Shown in pieces: positions 18,426 to 26,097 of a stretch of DNA of 64,000 nt. Position numbers and translations under genes: made by a program. Source of the stretch: Paracoccus sp. R12_2 (lineage in GTDB: Bacteria > Pseudomonadota > Alphaproteobacteria > Rhodobacterales > Rhodobacteraceae); NCBI RefSeq assembly GCF_017744015.1, contig NZ_JAGHRA010000011.1, positions 1-64,000 of the forward strand, in the 5' to 3' direction. The notes under the pieces were generated by a model. The model was given only the letters and a program-made list of their open reading frames with translations. It had not been told where the DNA came from and made no database searches. How positions within the stretch are numbered: the stretch's first letter is position 1; each line of letters begins with the position of its first letter.

Positions 18426-18919
18426 AGACCCATCCTCCGTGCCGCCGCGTGCGGCCCTTGGATCTTTCCTGTCTCCTTGTTGGCGTACATGATGGTGACA
18501 AGCACGGTGTCGGTCGTGATCGCATGCCGCAGGTCGTCGGAATCGACCATCCCCATGCCATCAGCCGCCGGGTCACCCGCGCGCCGAGGCGCTGGACGAA
18601 ACGAAGCGGCGCCACGATTGCCGAATGCTCGGCGCTCGACGTGATGAAATGCGGCCGTTCCTTGCCGCTGGCGAAGGACACACCCTTCAGCGCGTGGTTG
18701 TTCGCCTCGCTGCCGCCGCTCGTGAACACGATCTCCTGTGGCGCGCGGCCGAGGAGGTCCGCGATCTGGGTCCTCGCATCCTGCGCCATCCTACAGCCGG
18801 GCACCCGGGCCCGGTGACTGCTGGAAGGATTGCCCCGTTTCCAGGGCACGGCGCATGATCGCGGCGACCTCGGGTGCGACCGGAATGCTGGCGTTGCAAT
18901 CCAGATAGATGTCGCGCAT
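18426..18919 (-). pseudogene. cysteine desulfurase, N-terminal remnant
   Basis: Beginning with MRDIYLDCNASIPVAPEVAA, the family-typical YLDxxAT-like start, the frame hits TAG after about 40 codons. Shifted frames continue MAQDARTQIADLLGRAPQEI and VFTSGGSEANNHALKGV (the PLP-phosphate GGSEANN motif), then HFITSSAEHSAIVAPLRFVQ (the EHSA histidine) and VDSDDLRHAITTDTVLVTIM with YANKETGKIQ. All are signature blocks of NifS/IscS-like enzymes. The C-terminal half with the PLP lysine and the active cysteine is gone, replaced by the nucleoside phosphorylase fragment. At least two frameshifts. Confidence 0.8.
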
Positions 18920-18955
18920 GGGCCTGCCTCCCTTTCGTGGTCGCCCTGCCCCGGA

Positions 18956-19381
18956 TCAGGGCTGGTAGGCCGCGTCCTGCTGCCAGCCGGTGAAGCCCGT
19001 CTGCATGACGACGACGTTCGACCGCCCCGCCACGCGCAGCGCGAAGGCGGCCTGCGCCGAGAGGCTGCCGGTGTTGCAGAACAGGATGGTCATCCGGTCC
19101 TCGGGGATCTCGTCGATCCGGTCGAGCACTTCGCGCCACTCGATGTTGACCGCGCCCGGAATCGTTCCTTCCTCGAACTGGCCCGCATCGCGGGTGTCGA
19201 CGAAGAGCGCGGTCTCGAAGACGGTCCGGTCGATCTGCTGAGGCAGTATGATGCCGGACTCGTACTCCGAGAACATCATGTATTCCTGCATGGCCTCAAC
19301 GGCGGCGTCCTGCGCCAGTGCGGGCGCTGCATGCAGCCCGAGCGCGACAGCTGCCGCCGCGAGAAGGTGTTTCAGGTTCAT
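18956..19381 (-). CDS. periplasmic rhodanese-domain protein
   Basis: A 141-residue single-domain rhodanese with a signal peptide (MNLKHLLAAAAVALGLHAAP, then ALAQ). The domain carries ALFVDTRDAGQFEEGTIPGA and the active-site loop FCNTGSLSAQAAFALR, with the catalytic Cys at about residue 102. The loop CNTGSLS differs from the usual CxxGxR by lacking the arginine. Rhodaneses transfer sulfane sulfur. The export signal points to a periplasmic role, possibly presenting sulfur to the DsrE-type partner upstream. The start at 19381 was chosen for the signal peptide; an upstream in-frame ATG at 19435 would add a non-signal tail. Confidence 0.87.
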   Translation of the reverse strand: MNLKHLLAAAAVALGLHAAPALAQDAAVEAMQEYMMFSEYESGIILPQQIDRTVFETALFVDTRDAGQFEEGTIPGAVNIEWREVLDRIDEIPEDRMTILFCNTGSLSAQAAFALRVAGRSNVVVMQTGFTGWQQDAAYQP

Positions 19382-19424
19382 TCGGGGGTTCCTCCGTTTC
19401 GGATTTCTGGTTTCTTGGTCGGCC

Positions 19425-19768
19425 TCAGAACACAAGCAGCTTGTCGGCGGCGAGCGTTCCTTGCGCGAGTTCGTCCATGGTCGAGCGGATCGCGCCCTCC
19501 GCCCTCCTCAAGGCCGCGCGTCCATGCAGGTGCCGCACATCTGGACATACCCCTTGGCGGACAGGACACGGCGGGGCATGCGCTCGAAATTGTAGTAGCC
19601 ATCGGGCGTCTTCTGCCCCGCCTTGGCCCAGAGCACCGCGTCGGCCATCAGGAAGACGGTGATCTCCGCGTCGGGGTCATTCTTGACCAGCGCGTGGGCC
19701 ATGCGCAGGCCATTGAAGCTGCGCTCGGTTCCATAGGGTGGGTCGTTCAGAAGGATCAGGTGTTTCAT
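19425..19768 (-). pseudogene. DsrE family protein, C-terminal frameshift
   Basis: The product starts MKHLILLNDPPYGTERSFNG and has the DsrE/F core ADAEITVFLMADAVLWAKAG-like segment (residues about 30-50) and the reactive cysteine pair in VQMCGTCMDARP. It then meets a TGA. In another frame the sequence continues LRRAEGAIRSTMDELAQGTL with AADKLLVF and a natural stop at 19425, which is the expected last helix and strand. So a single indel after CMDAR removes the last about 30 of about 115 residues. DsrE-type proteins bind and relay persulfide sulfur. Both the catalytic cysteines remain, so partial function cannot be ruled out. Confidence 0.8.
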
Positions 19769-19777
19769 CTTGGGTCC

Positions 19778-20497
19778 TCAGGTCCGGGCGCGCATTTCGA
19801 GATCTGACAGGAAGGCTTCGATGCGCCGGGCATTGGCGCCACGGTCGATCTGGCCGAGGCGCGAGCGCGAGCGCATGTCGATGCGGGCACCGGTGTCGGT
19901 TTCGGTGACGCGGATCGCCACCTCGTCCTCGAAGCCGAACAGACGGCTCGTGGCGATCGCCTCGATCTGGCTCTCCTCGGGATCGGCCGACAGCACCTCC
20001 CAGCCGCGCTCTTCCACGAGGCCGAGCGCCGCGGCGAAAGCCTCGACTGCGGAGACCGGCAGGTCCAGCAGGCGCACGTCCGGATAAGCGGCGCGCTGCG
20101 GTCCGGCGTTCTGCGCCGGGTAATCGCTGGGCGTCGCCGTGAACCAGAAGACGGGCGGATCTTCGGTGTCAGTCGAGATGTCGTTGATCGACAGCGTGGT
20201 GCGTGCGGCGATCTCGAAGGCCGCGCCAAGGCCCGCGACGGGCAGAGACAGGATCAGCCCCAGCAGGACCGCCCCAGAGCCGCCCTTCCTGCGGCGGAGC
20301 CAGACCACCAGCCCGGCCAGCGCGACGATGACGCCGGCACCGGCCGCCCACGCGCCCCAGCCGGCAAGGTCATAGGCCCGCGGCCAGGGCCGGCCGCCTG
20401 CCCGGAAGCCCCAGACAGAGATCGCAAGAAGCGCGATGGAGGCGACGCCCAACAAGATCGAAAGGAAGCCCAGAGGGCGGGCAAGCGTGTCAGGCAT
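19778..20497 (-). CDS. DUF1499 membrane protein
   Basis: A 239-residue protein with an N-terminal membrane part of three to four helices (LARPLGFLSILLGVASIALL; WGAWAAGAGVIVALAGLVVW; GAVLLGLILSLPVAGLGAAF). A periplasmic or cytoplasmic DUF1499 domain follows: AAYPDVRLLDLPVSAVEAFA, ALGLVEERGWEVLSADPEES and FGFEDEVAIRVTETDTGARI. The ATG at 20497 overlaps the MFS stop by a few bases. An upstream TTG at 20503 is less likely. Function of DUF1499 is unknown. Confidence 0.85.
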   Translation of the reverse strand: MPDTLARPLGFLSILLGVASIALLAISVWGFRAGGRPWPRAYDLAGWGAWAAGAGVIVALAGLVVWLRRRKGGSGAVLLGLILSLPVAGLGAAFEIAARTTLSINDISTDTEDPPVFWFTATPSDYPAQNAGPQRAAYPDVRLLDLPVSAVEAFAAALGLVEERGWEVLSADPEESQIEAIATSRLFGFEDEVAIRVTETDTGARIDMRSRSRLGQIDRGANARRIEAFLSDLEMRART

Positions 20498-21800
20498 CTG
20501 CAAGCTCCCGTGGGCTGGCGGGGTTGAGTCGCGGGTGCGTCTCCTCGGACAGCCAGAACAGCAGGCCGCCGGAGACGAACATGGAGATCGCGACGAACCA
20601 GAAGGCCGCTTCCGCGGCGCCGGTCAGGCTGGCCGCCAGCCCGAGACCGAGCGCGCCGATGGCGTAGCCGAGGTCACGCCAGAAGCGGTAGATGCCGATG
20701 GCCGAGCCGCGCCAGGCCGGCGGGGTGATGTCCGCGACGGCCGCCGAGAGGTTCGGGTAGATCAGCGCCATGCCGAAGCCCGCCACCCCGGCCGAGACCG
20801 ACCACCAGAGCGCGCCCGTGCCCATGACGACCATCGCCACGCCCGCACCGCAGATCCACATGCCCAGCACGTTCGGCCAGAACCGGCCGACATGGTCCGA
20901 CAGCCGTCCTGTTAACAGCTGCGAGCCGCCCCAGACGAAGCCATAGGTGCCGATGATCCAGCCGACCTCGGTCAGGGTCGCGCCTTGGGTCACAAGGAAG
21001 ACCGGAAACAGCGCCCAGACCAGCGCATCGACGAACTTCTCGACCAGCCCCGCCTGGGAGATCGCGAAAAGGCGGCGGTCGCGCCAGCTCATCAGCGCGA
21101 AGACCTCGGACGCCGAGGGGTATTCGGACACGCCCTGCGGATAGCGCGGCAGGGATTTCGGCGGCGCAGCCTTGTGCGCGGCAGTTTCGACCTTCGCCCA
21201 GGGAAGCGTGTCCTTGACCCAGACAACCGTCAGGACTAGCGCCAGCAGGACCACGGCCATGCCAAAGACCAGCAAGCCCGTCCGTGCGCCCAGCCATTCA
21301 GCGGCATAGGCGGTCAGGATCCCCGCGATGGCGACGCCGACATAGCCCGAGAACTCGTTCAGCCCCATGGTGAGGCCCCGTTCCTCGGCTTTCGTGATGT
21401 CGAGCTTGGCCGTCTGCGTCATCGACCAGCAAAGACCCTGGTTGACCCCCAGCAGCACGGTCGCGGCCACGATCCAGTTCCAGTCGGGCGCGTACCAGAT
21501 CATCACCGGGATCGGCAGCGCCACGACCCAGCCCCAGAACAGCACCCGCTTGCGGCCGATCCGCTCGGACCATCGCCCGGCGACGAAGTTCATCACCGCC
21601 TTGACTGCGCCGAAAGCCACGACGAAGGAGGCAAGTAGCAGGAACGATCCGCGTTCCAGCCCGAACTCGCTTTCGGCCAGCGCCGGGACCACCGTGCGCG
21701 TCATGCCGATGGCGAAGCCGACCAGCATCACCTGGATAAGCTGATGGGCGACCTGAACCCGGTTCTCACGGATACCGCGCGTGAAGTCGCCGGAGGTCAT
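20490..21800 (-). CDS. MFS transporter
   Basis: A 436-residue 12-helix major facilitator. The loop 2-3 motif A appears as GRWSERIGRKRVLFWGWVVA and its C-terminal counterpart as GRLSDHVGRFWPNVLGMW, both diagnostic. The cytoplasmic loop after helix 6 contains KSLPRYPQGVSEYPSASEVF. The substrate is not evident. It overlaps both the upstream fatty-acid-hydroxylase gene and the DUF1499 gene, so the three genes form a tight operon read leftward from the operator at 22.7 kb. In the setting of rhodanese, DsrE and an ArsR-rhodanese regulator, a sulfur compound or an electrophile may be the substrate (inference). Confidence 0.9.
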   Translation of the reverse strand: MTSGDFTRGIRENRVQVAHQLIQVMLVGFAIGMTRTVVPALAESEFGLERGSFLLLASFVVAFGAVKAVMNFVAGRWSERIGRKRVLFWGWVVALPIPVMIWYAPDWNWIVAATVLLGVNQGLCWSMTQTAKLDITKAEERGLTMGLNEFSGYVGVAIAGILTAYAAEWLGARTGLLVFGMAVVLLALVLTVVWVKDTLPWAKVETAAHKAAPPKSLPRYPQGVSEYPSASEVFALMSWRDRRLFAISQAGLVEKFVDALVWALFPVFLVTQGATLTEVGWIIGTYGFVWGGSQLLTGRLSDHVGRFWPNVLGMWICGAGVAMVVMGTGALWWSVSAGVAGFGMALIYPNLSAAVADITPPAWRGSAIGIYRFWRDLGYAIGALGLGLAASLTGAAEAAFWFVAISMFVSGGLLFWLSEETHPRLNPASPRELADA

Positions 21801-22651
21801 TCGGCGGGCTTCTTCGTCGTGATGCGTCGGTCGGGTGCGTGGCCGCTGGCGGGTCCGCGCAAAGGCTGGACCAGCATCCGGTCAAGCCACAGGTCGCGAC
21901 GCGTGCGGAACTGTTCGATCCCGATCTCCATCCGCTCGTGACCCTTGGCGGGCTGCGCGATGTAGGTGCCGAGCAGCCGGTCCCACCATGGCAGGTTGAA
22001 GCCGTAGTTCGAGTTGGTCTCGCGCGGGTCGGTGGAATGGTGGACGCGGTGCATGTCCGGCGTCACCATGATGAGGCGCAGCACGCGCTCCACCGGGCGC
22101 GGCAGGTCGATATTGGCGTGGTTGAACAGCGCGGTCGCGTTCAGGATTACCTCGAACAACAGCACCGCGATGGCGGGCGGGCCAAGGGCCGCGACCACCG
22201 CCAGCTTGGTCCCCATGGAAATGAGGATCTCCACGGGATGGAAACGCAGTCCCGTGGTCGCGTCGAAGTCGAGATCGGCGTGGTGCATCCGGTGCAGCCG
22301 CCAGAGTCCCGGCACCGCATGGAACATCACGTGCTGAAGGTAGATCGCTAGGTCGAGGGCGAGCATGGAGACGACGATGGCAAGCCAGAAAGGCACGTCG
22401 ATGTTGTTGAAGAGGCCCCAGCTACGCTCCTCTGCCAGGACCGCGAGCCCGACGGCGATGATCGGGAATGTCAGCCGCAGGATCGCGGTGTCGAGCACCA
22501 CGAGCGCGAGGTTGTTCGTCCAGCGGATGACGCGCGGGATCTCGCGCCGACGCCGGGGCGCCGCCACTTCCCACAGCCCCATGGCCACAAGAACGCCCAG
22601 AAAGGCGGCAAGGCGGATGGTCGGTGCTGAGGCAAGGATGGTCTCGGACAT
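21797..22651 (-). CDS. sterol desaturase / fatty acid hydroxylase superfamily protein
   Basis: A 284-residue integral membrane di-iron enzyme candidate. The histidine boxes are visible in order: LQHVMFH (HxxxxH type), WRLHRMHHAD, a histidine in LRFHPVEI, FNHANI, and MHRVHHSTDPRETNSNYGF. Four to five hydrophobic segments surround them. Such enzymes hydroxylate or desaturate lipids using O2, and some homologues sit beside ArsR-type regulators in proteobacteria. It is the first gene after the palindromic operator at 22.7 kb and overlaps the MFS gene by four bases. Complete. Confidence 0.9.
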   Translation of the reverse strand: MSETILASAPTIRLAAFLGVLVAMGLWEVAAPRRRREIPRVIRWTNNLALVVLDTAILRLTFPIIAVGLAVLAEERSWGLFNNIDVPFWLAIVVSMLALDLAIYLQHVMFHAVPGLWRLHRMHHADLDFDATTGLRFHPVEILISMGTKLAVVAALGPPAIAVLLFEVILNATALFNHANIDLPRPVERVLRLIMVTPDMHRVHHSTDPRETNSNYGFNLPWWDRLLGTYIAQPAKGHERMEIGIEQFRTRRDLWLDRMLVQPLRGPASGHAPDRRITTKKPAE

Positions 22652-22692
22652 GGGATCTGGACTTCGGACTTGTGGGGCGCGATGGAATCGCT

Positions 22693-22718
22693 ATCATTCA
22701 AACTATCGCTTGAATGAT
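22693..22718. promoter_or_regulatory. 26-bp inverted repeat, probable ArsR-rhodanese operator
   Basis: A perfect 9-base inverted repeat, ATCATTCAA (22693-22701) and TTGAATGAT (22710-22718), is separated by 8 bases. It sits in the 87-base gap between the divergent hydroxylase and ArsR-rhodanese genes, the classic location and size for an ArsR-family operator controlling both directions. Confidence 0.75.
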
Positions 22719-22738
22719 TTACAGTCTGGAGACGTCCC

Positions 22739-23401
22739 GTGTCAATCAGCCCGAAGCTGGCTCTGCTCGAAGAATACGCGCTCGTCGCACGCGCCCTGTC
22801 AGCGCCGGCCCGACTGTCGCTCCTCGAACAACTCGCGCAAGGAGAGCGTGGCGTGGAGGCGCTGGCGGAAAAGACTGGCCTGACCGTCGCAAACTGCTCG
22901 CAGCATCTGCAGCAGCTGCGCCGCGCGGGCCTCGTCACCAGCCGCCGCGATGGCAAGGCGGTGATCTACCGGCTGACCGACGCCAAGACGCTTCAGCTGA
23001 TGGACCTTCTGCGCATCGTGGCAGAGCGGAACCTCGCGCAGGTCGAACGCATTTTGCGGGGGCTCTCGGGCGGCGAGGACGCCCCCGAGCCCGTAAGTCG
23101 CGCAGACCTTGCCGCTCGGCTCGCGGAAGGCTCGGTTACCGTGCTCGACGTGAGACCGGCAGACGAATACGCCGCGGGCCACATTCCCGGCGCGCTGAAC
23201 GCGGCCCTGGCGCAGCTGGAGCAGATCCTCCCCACGCTCGCGCCGGACGCCGAGATCGTCGCCTATTGCCGCGGCCCCTACTGCGTCTATGCCCATCAGG
23301 CCGTTGCTACCCTGCGCCGCCACGGGCTCAACGCGCGGCGTCTCGAAGGGGGTCTTCCGGAGTGGCGCGAGGACGGGCGCGAGGTCGCGCGCGCCAGCTG
23401 A
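22739..23401 (+). CDS. ArsR-family regulator fused to a rhodanese domain
   Basis: The 220-residue product has a winged-helix domain (residues 1-100: ALSAPARLSLLEQLAQGERG; the recognition helix region TVANCSQHLQQLRRAGLVTS; RRDGKAVIYRLTD). A rhodanese domain follows (residues about 120-215: SVTVLDVRPADEYAAGHIPG; active loop YCRGPYCVYAHQAV). Candidate redox cysteines are Cys53 in the DNA-binding domain and Cys177/Cys182 in the rhodanese loop. The usual metal-binding CxC of ArsR is absent, so persulfide or redox sensing is likelier than arsenic. Start is GTG at 22739. It is divergent from the hydroxylase-MFS-DUF1499 operon across the palindrome, which it probably represses. Its stop faces DUF2478 with only two bases between. 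Confidence 0.92.
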   Translation: MSISPKLALLEEYALVARALSAPARLSLLEQLAQGERGVEALAEKTGLTVANCSQHLQQLRRAGLVTSRRDGKAVIYRLTDAKTLQLMDLLRIVAERNLAQVERILRGLSGGEDAPEPVSRADLAARLAEGSVTVLDVRPADEYAAGHIPGALNAALAQLEQILPTLAPDAEIVAYCRGPYCVYAHQAVATLRRHGLNARRLEGGLPEWREDGREVARAS

Positions 23402-23403
23402 TC

Positions 23404-23925
23404 TCAGACCAGTTCCTCCGCCGTCTTTGTCACATCCTCAACCCAAGCCATCAGCGCCGCGTGATCAGACGGCAATTGCACTGCCAACCCTTGCGTGAAA
23501 CTCTCGAAGGCCGGTCGGTTAAGCGTATTGAGGCCAACCAGAACAGGAATATCCATTGCGACCGCCTCGGCGATCACGTTGCGGAACCCCCGCCCCTCGG
23601 CCTCGTGCTTGCCGAACTTGTTGACGATCAGAAGATGCGCCCCGGATAAGAGGTCAGCCTTGACCAACCCGACCGCCGTTTCCAGCGCGGCCGGGTCGAG
23701 GCGGCACCCCCGCGCCTGCGGGCCAAGATCCTGGCTGATGCGCAAGACCGCGCCACCGGGCAACACCCGCACATCCATGTCGCAGGGGCCGGCATCGACG
23801 CGCTCGCTGTTGATCTGGACGGTGCCGCAACATCTGAGGCCCCGGGCCGCGAGGTCGGCTGCCAGCCGTTCAAGCACCAGATCCGTATCGCCGCGTCCCG
23901 GCGCCATCGTGTAGGCAAGTTTCAT
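23404..23925 (-). CDS. DUF2478 domain protein
   Basis: A 173-residue cytoplasmic protein with a nucleoside-triphosphatase-like layout: a truncated N-terminal loop (AYTMAPGRGDTDLVLERLAA), DMDVRVLPGGAVLRISQDLG, HLLIVNKFGKHEAEGRGFRN and AMDIPVLVGLNTLNRPAFES. This is the DUF2478 family, seen beside molybdenum-related genes. It is the last gene of the leftward nar accessory cluster, 12 bases after the MoeA-like gene. A role in molybdenum supply for nitrate reductase is inferred only from position. Confidence 0.8.
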   Translation of the reverse strand: MKLAYTMAPGRGDTDLVLERLAADLAARGLRCCGTVQINSERVDAGPCDMDVRVLPGGAVLRISQDLGPQARGCRLDPAALETAVGLVKADLLSGAHLLIVNKFGKHEAEGRGFRNVIAEAVAMDIPVLVGLNTLNRPAFESFTQGLAVQLPSDHAALMAWVEDVTKTAEELV

Positions 23926-23937
23926 ATCCGGACTCCT

Positions 23938-24543
23938 TCAGGATTGGCAGAAAGGTTGAAATTCGACCAGCGCACCGGCTGGCTGGCTATCGGCATCGGA
24001 GGGCAGGAACATCAGCCCGTCCGCGAGGGAAAGCAGGCCGACACGGGCCGAATGGGTGACATCCTCGAAACGGACGATCTCGCAGCCTTGCGCATCGAAC
24101 CCCGCCATCGTCGCAGGCCCGAGTTTGCAGCGCCCGGGCCTGCAGCGGATTGCGATTTTGGTCACGATGTGCCGGCGGGTTGGGGTGCCCTTGAAGATCC
24201 GGGCGGCCACGGCGCCTGCAACCGGTGTCGTCACCGCCTGCCCGGCAGGCAGGCGGGCCACGACCGGCAGCACCCAGGGTCCGGCGCCGGTCAGGGCCGA
24301 TGTCGCGATCGCATAGCCATCCATCGCCGTATTGTCGAAAGCCGGTGCCATTGACCGGGACCGAACCGGCCGGGCCGGAATGCGGCCAAGGGCGCGGTCT
24401 AGCGACACGGCCTCGGGCCGGCCGACAGGTTCAGTGTGCGCCGCAATCCTGGCAAGGGCCTCGATGACTCCGATCAGTGCATGGTCCATGTCCTGGCTAT
24501 CATTGCCGCAGCCCGGTGACGCGATGGCCTGATGGATGGTCAT
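23938..24543 (-). CDS. shortened MoeA-like protein lacking the MPT-binding domain
   Basis: The product starts MTIHQAIASPGCGNDSQDMD and carries MoeA domains I/II: VSLDRALGRIPARPVRSRSM and APAFDNTAMDGYAIATSALT (the DNSAMDGYA motif), then LPAGQAVTTPVAGAVAARIF-KGTP. It jumps straight to domain IV (KIAIRCRPGRCKLGPATMAG; LLSLADGLMFLPSDADSQPA; VEFQPF). MoeA is normally about 400 residues and inserts molybdenum into molybdopterin. Here, at 201 residues, the whole MogA-like domain III is missing while the frame stays open. Either a precise in-frame deletion made a relic, or it is a short paralogue with a non-catalytic role. It overlaps the carbonic anhydrase stop by four bases. Confidence 0.7.
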   Translation of the reverse strand: MTIHQAIASPGCGNDSQDMDHALIGVIEALARIAAHTEPVGRPEAVSLDRALGRIPARPVRSRSMAPAFDNTAMDGYAIATSALTGAGPWVLPVVARLPAGQAVTTPVAGAVAARIFKGTPTRRHIVTKIAIRCRPGRCKLGPATMAGFDAQGCEIVRFEDVTHSARVGLLSLADGLMFLPSDADSQPAGALVEFQPFCQS

Positions 24544-25172
24544 TGTGCTGCCTCCAATGTGGATTGGGCGCCCTGGAAGTGCCCAGGCCCGATGCTGCAA
24601 TCCAGATCGCGCAAGCGTCCGTCCTTGAGGCCATAAATCAGGCCATGCACGCGAACGACGGCGCCGCGAGCCCAGGCCCGTTGCAGGATCGGCGTTTCAC
24701 AGACGCGCCGCACGCCCTCGACCACGTTCCATTCCGCCAGCCGGTCGCGTTGTGCTTCCAGGTCGGGTTCGCGCCCCAGATCGACCGCGTAGGCGCGGGC
24801 CAGGCGCCGGATCGGTTCCAGCCAGTGATCGGCCAGACCGTGCGGCAGATCCTCGGTCGCGGCCTTGACCCCGCCGCAGCCATAGTGGCCGCAAACGATG
24901 ATCTCGCGCACATGCAGTGCGTCTACCGCGAATTCCAGCGCCGACAGCAGGTTCAGGTCGGTGGAATGGACGACATTGGCGACGTTGCGATGGACGAAGA
25001 CTTCGCCCGGATCAAGCCCCGCGACAACGTTGGCCGGAACCCGACTGTCCGAGCAGCCGATCCAGAAAAACTCGGGCGCCTGAAGGGCGGCAAGCCGGGT
25101 GAAATAGTCGGGTTCCTGGGCGTGGCGTTGTCGCGACCACGCCTCGTTGCGCGCCAGAAGATCATTCAGCAT
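24540..25172 (-). CDS. beta-class carbonic anhydrase
   Basis: A 210-residue beta-carbonic anhydrase interconverting CO2 and bicarbonate. Zinc ligands and the catalytic Asp-Arg dyad are in FFWIGCSDSRVPANVV (Cys40, Asp42, Arg44) and in IVCGHYGCGGVKAA (His96, Cys99). Conserved DPGEVFVHRNVANVV and the C-terminal GLIYGLKDGRLRDL also match. No signal peptide, so it is cytoplasmic. Its presence inside the nitrate reductase accessory cluster is positional; it could supply bicarbonate during anaerobic growth. Complete. Confidence 0.96.
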   Translation of the reverse strand: MLNDLLARNEAWSRQRHAQEPDYFTRLAALQAPEFFWIGCSDSRVPANVVAGLDPGEVFVHRNVANVVHSTDLNLLSALEFAVDALHVREIIVCGHYGCGGVKAATEDLPHGLADHWLEPIRRLARAYAVDLGREPDLEAQRDRLAEWNVVEGVRRVCETPILQRAWARGAVVRVHGLIYGLKDGRLRDLDCSIGPGHFQGAQSTLEAAQ

Positions 25173-25293
25173 CGGTCGTCTCCATGGGGTCCGGCAGCGG
25201 AAGGATGGCCTTGTGCCGAACGGCCCTCAGCGGGTCGATCGCTCCCACGCAGCTGTGGCTCTGACGGTTGCATGACACGTCCTTCTGCGTGGT

Positions 25294-26097
25294 TCAGATC
25301 GGCGCAAGGCTTGCGCCGGTGATCTGTGCGCCTTGCGCCAGGGTTTCGACGAAATCCCGTGATGCCCTTGCCCAGGCAGCTTTTTCCAGCGCCTGCGCGA
25401 TCTTGGGGCGGACGGTCTCATAGGGCAGGGTCTGACCCGGCGCGGTGGCGTTCAGGCGGATGATGTGCCAGCCGTGCCGAGTAAGAACGGGTGCGGGGCT
25501 GATGCCGCCCTCGGTCAGGCTGCGCAACGCCGCTTCAAACTCGGGCACGGTGTCGCCCGGGCCAAGCTGGCCAAGATGCCCACCGGACGCCTTCGATCCG
25601 CAATCGCTTTCGCGGGCAGCGGCGGCAAATCCCTTGGCATCCCCGTCCAGCCGCGCCAGCAGGGCGATGGCCCGCGCCTTCGCCATGGCGCGTTCGGCAT
25701 CGTCACGCGGGTCGCAGGCGCACAGGATGTGCGAAACATCCCATAGCGGCGCGGAGCGGTAGCGATCGGGGTCCTTTTCCCATTCCGCTCGCACCGCGTC
25801 CTCGGCAACTGGCTCCATTGCCAGCGCTTCATCCAGAAGGGCGCGGATCAGGGCTTCGTCTTCGGTCTCGAAGCGGTTCGGCGCCAGTTCGAGCGGGTCA
25901 GGCACCAGCCCACGTCGCCTTGCCTCCCGCAGCAGAAGCGCGCGGATGGCCAGCGCTTGCGCCGCCTTGCGCCAGGCGATGCCCGGCTTGTCCTTGGGGC
26001 CGGTGTGGTTCTGGGCCTCGGCGGCGATGGCCGCCGAGGGGATGGTTTCGCCGTTCACGACGACATCGGGAAACAGGGCCACGTTCATCTGGCTCAC
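25294..26097 (-). CDS. parvulin-type peptidyl-prolyl isomerase (nar operon)
   Basis: A 267-residue protein with an N-terminal helical region and a C-terminal rotamase domain (residues about 135-235: LWDVSHILCACDPRDDAERA; GHLGQLGPGDTVPEFEAALR; PAPVLTRHGWHIIRLNATAP). These match the parvulin/NifM fold, including the HxxH-type histidines. No signal peptide. The start overlaps the narI stop by four bases, so it is the fifth gene of the nar operon. It probably helps fold or mature the nitrate reductase. About 120 bases with no gene separate it from the carbonic anhydrase. Confidence 0.9.
   Translation of the reverse strand: MSQMNVALFPDVVVNGETIPSAAIAAEAQNHTGPKDKPGIAWRKAAQALAIRALLLREARRRGLVPDPLELAPNRFETEDEALIRALLDEALAMEPVAEDAVRAEWEKDPDRYRSAPLWDVSHILCACDPRDDAERAMAKARAIALLARLDGDAKGFAAAARESDCGSKASGGHLGQLGPGDTVPEFEAALRSLTEGGISPAPVLTRHGWHIIRLNATAPGQTLPYETVRPKIAQALEKAAWARASRDFVETLAQGAQITGASLAPI

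Noticed and set aside
22693..22718. Calling the repeat an SqrR/BigR site outright
   Set aside because: The ATTC...GAAT core spacing here is 12 bases, not the 8 I recall for SqrR-type sites, so I report it only as a palindromic operator for the adjacent regulator.
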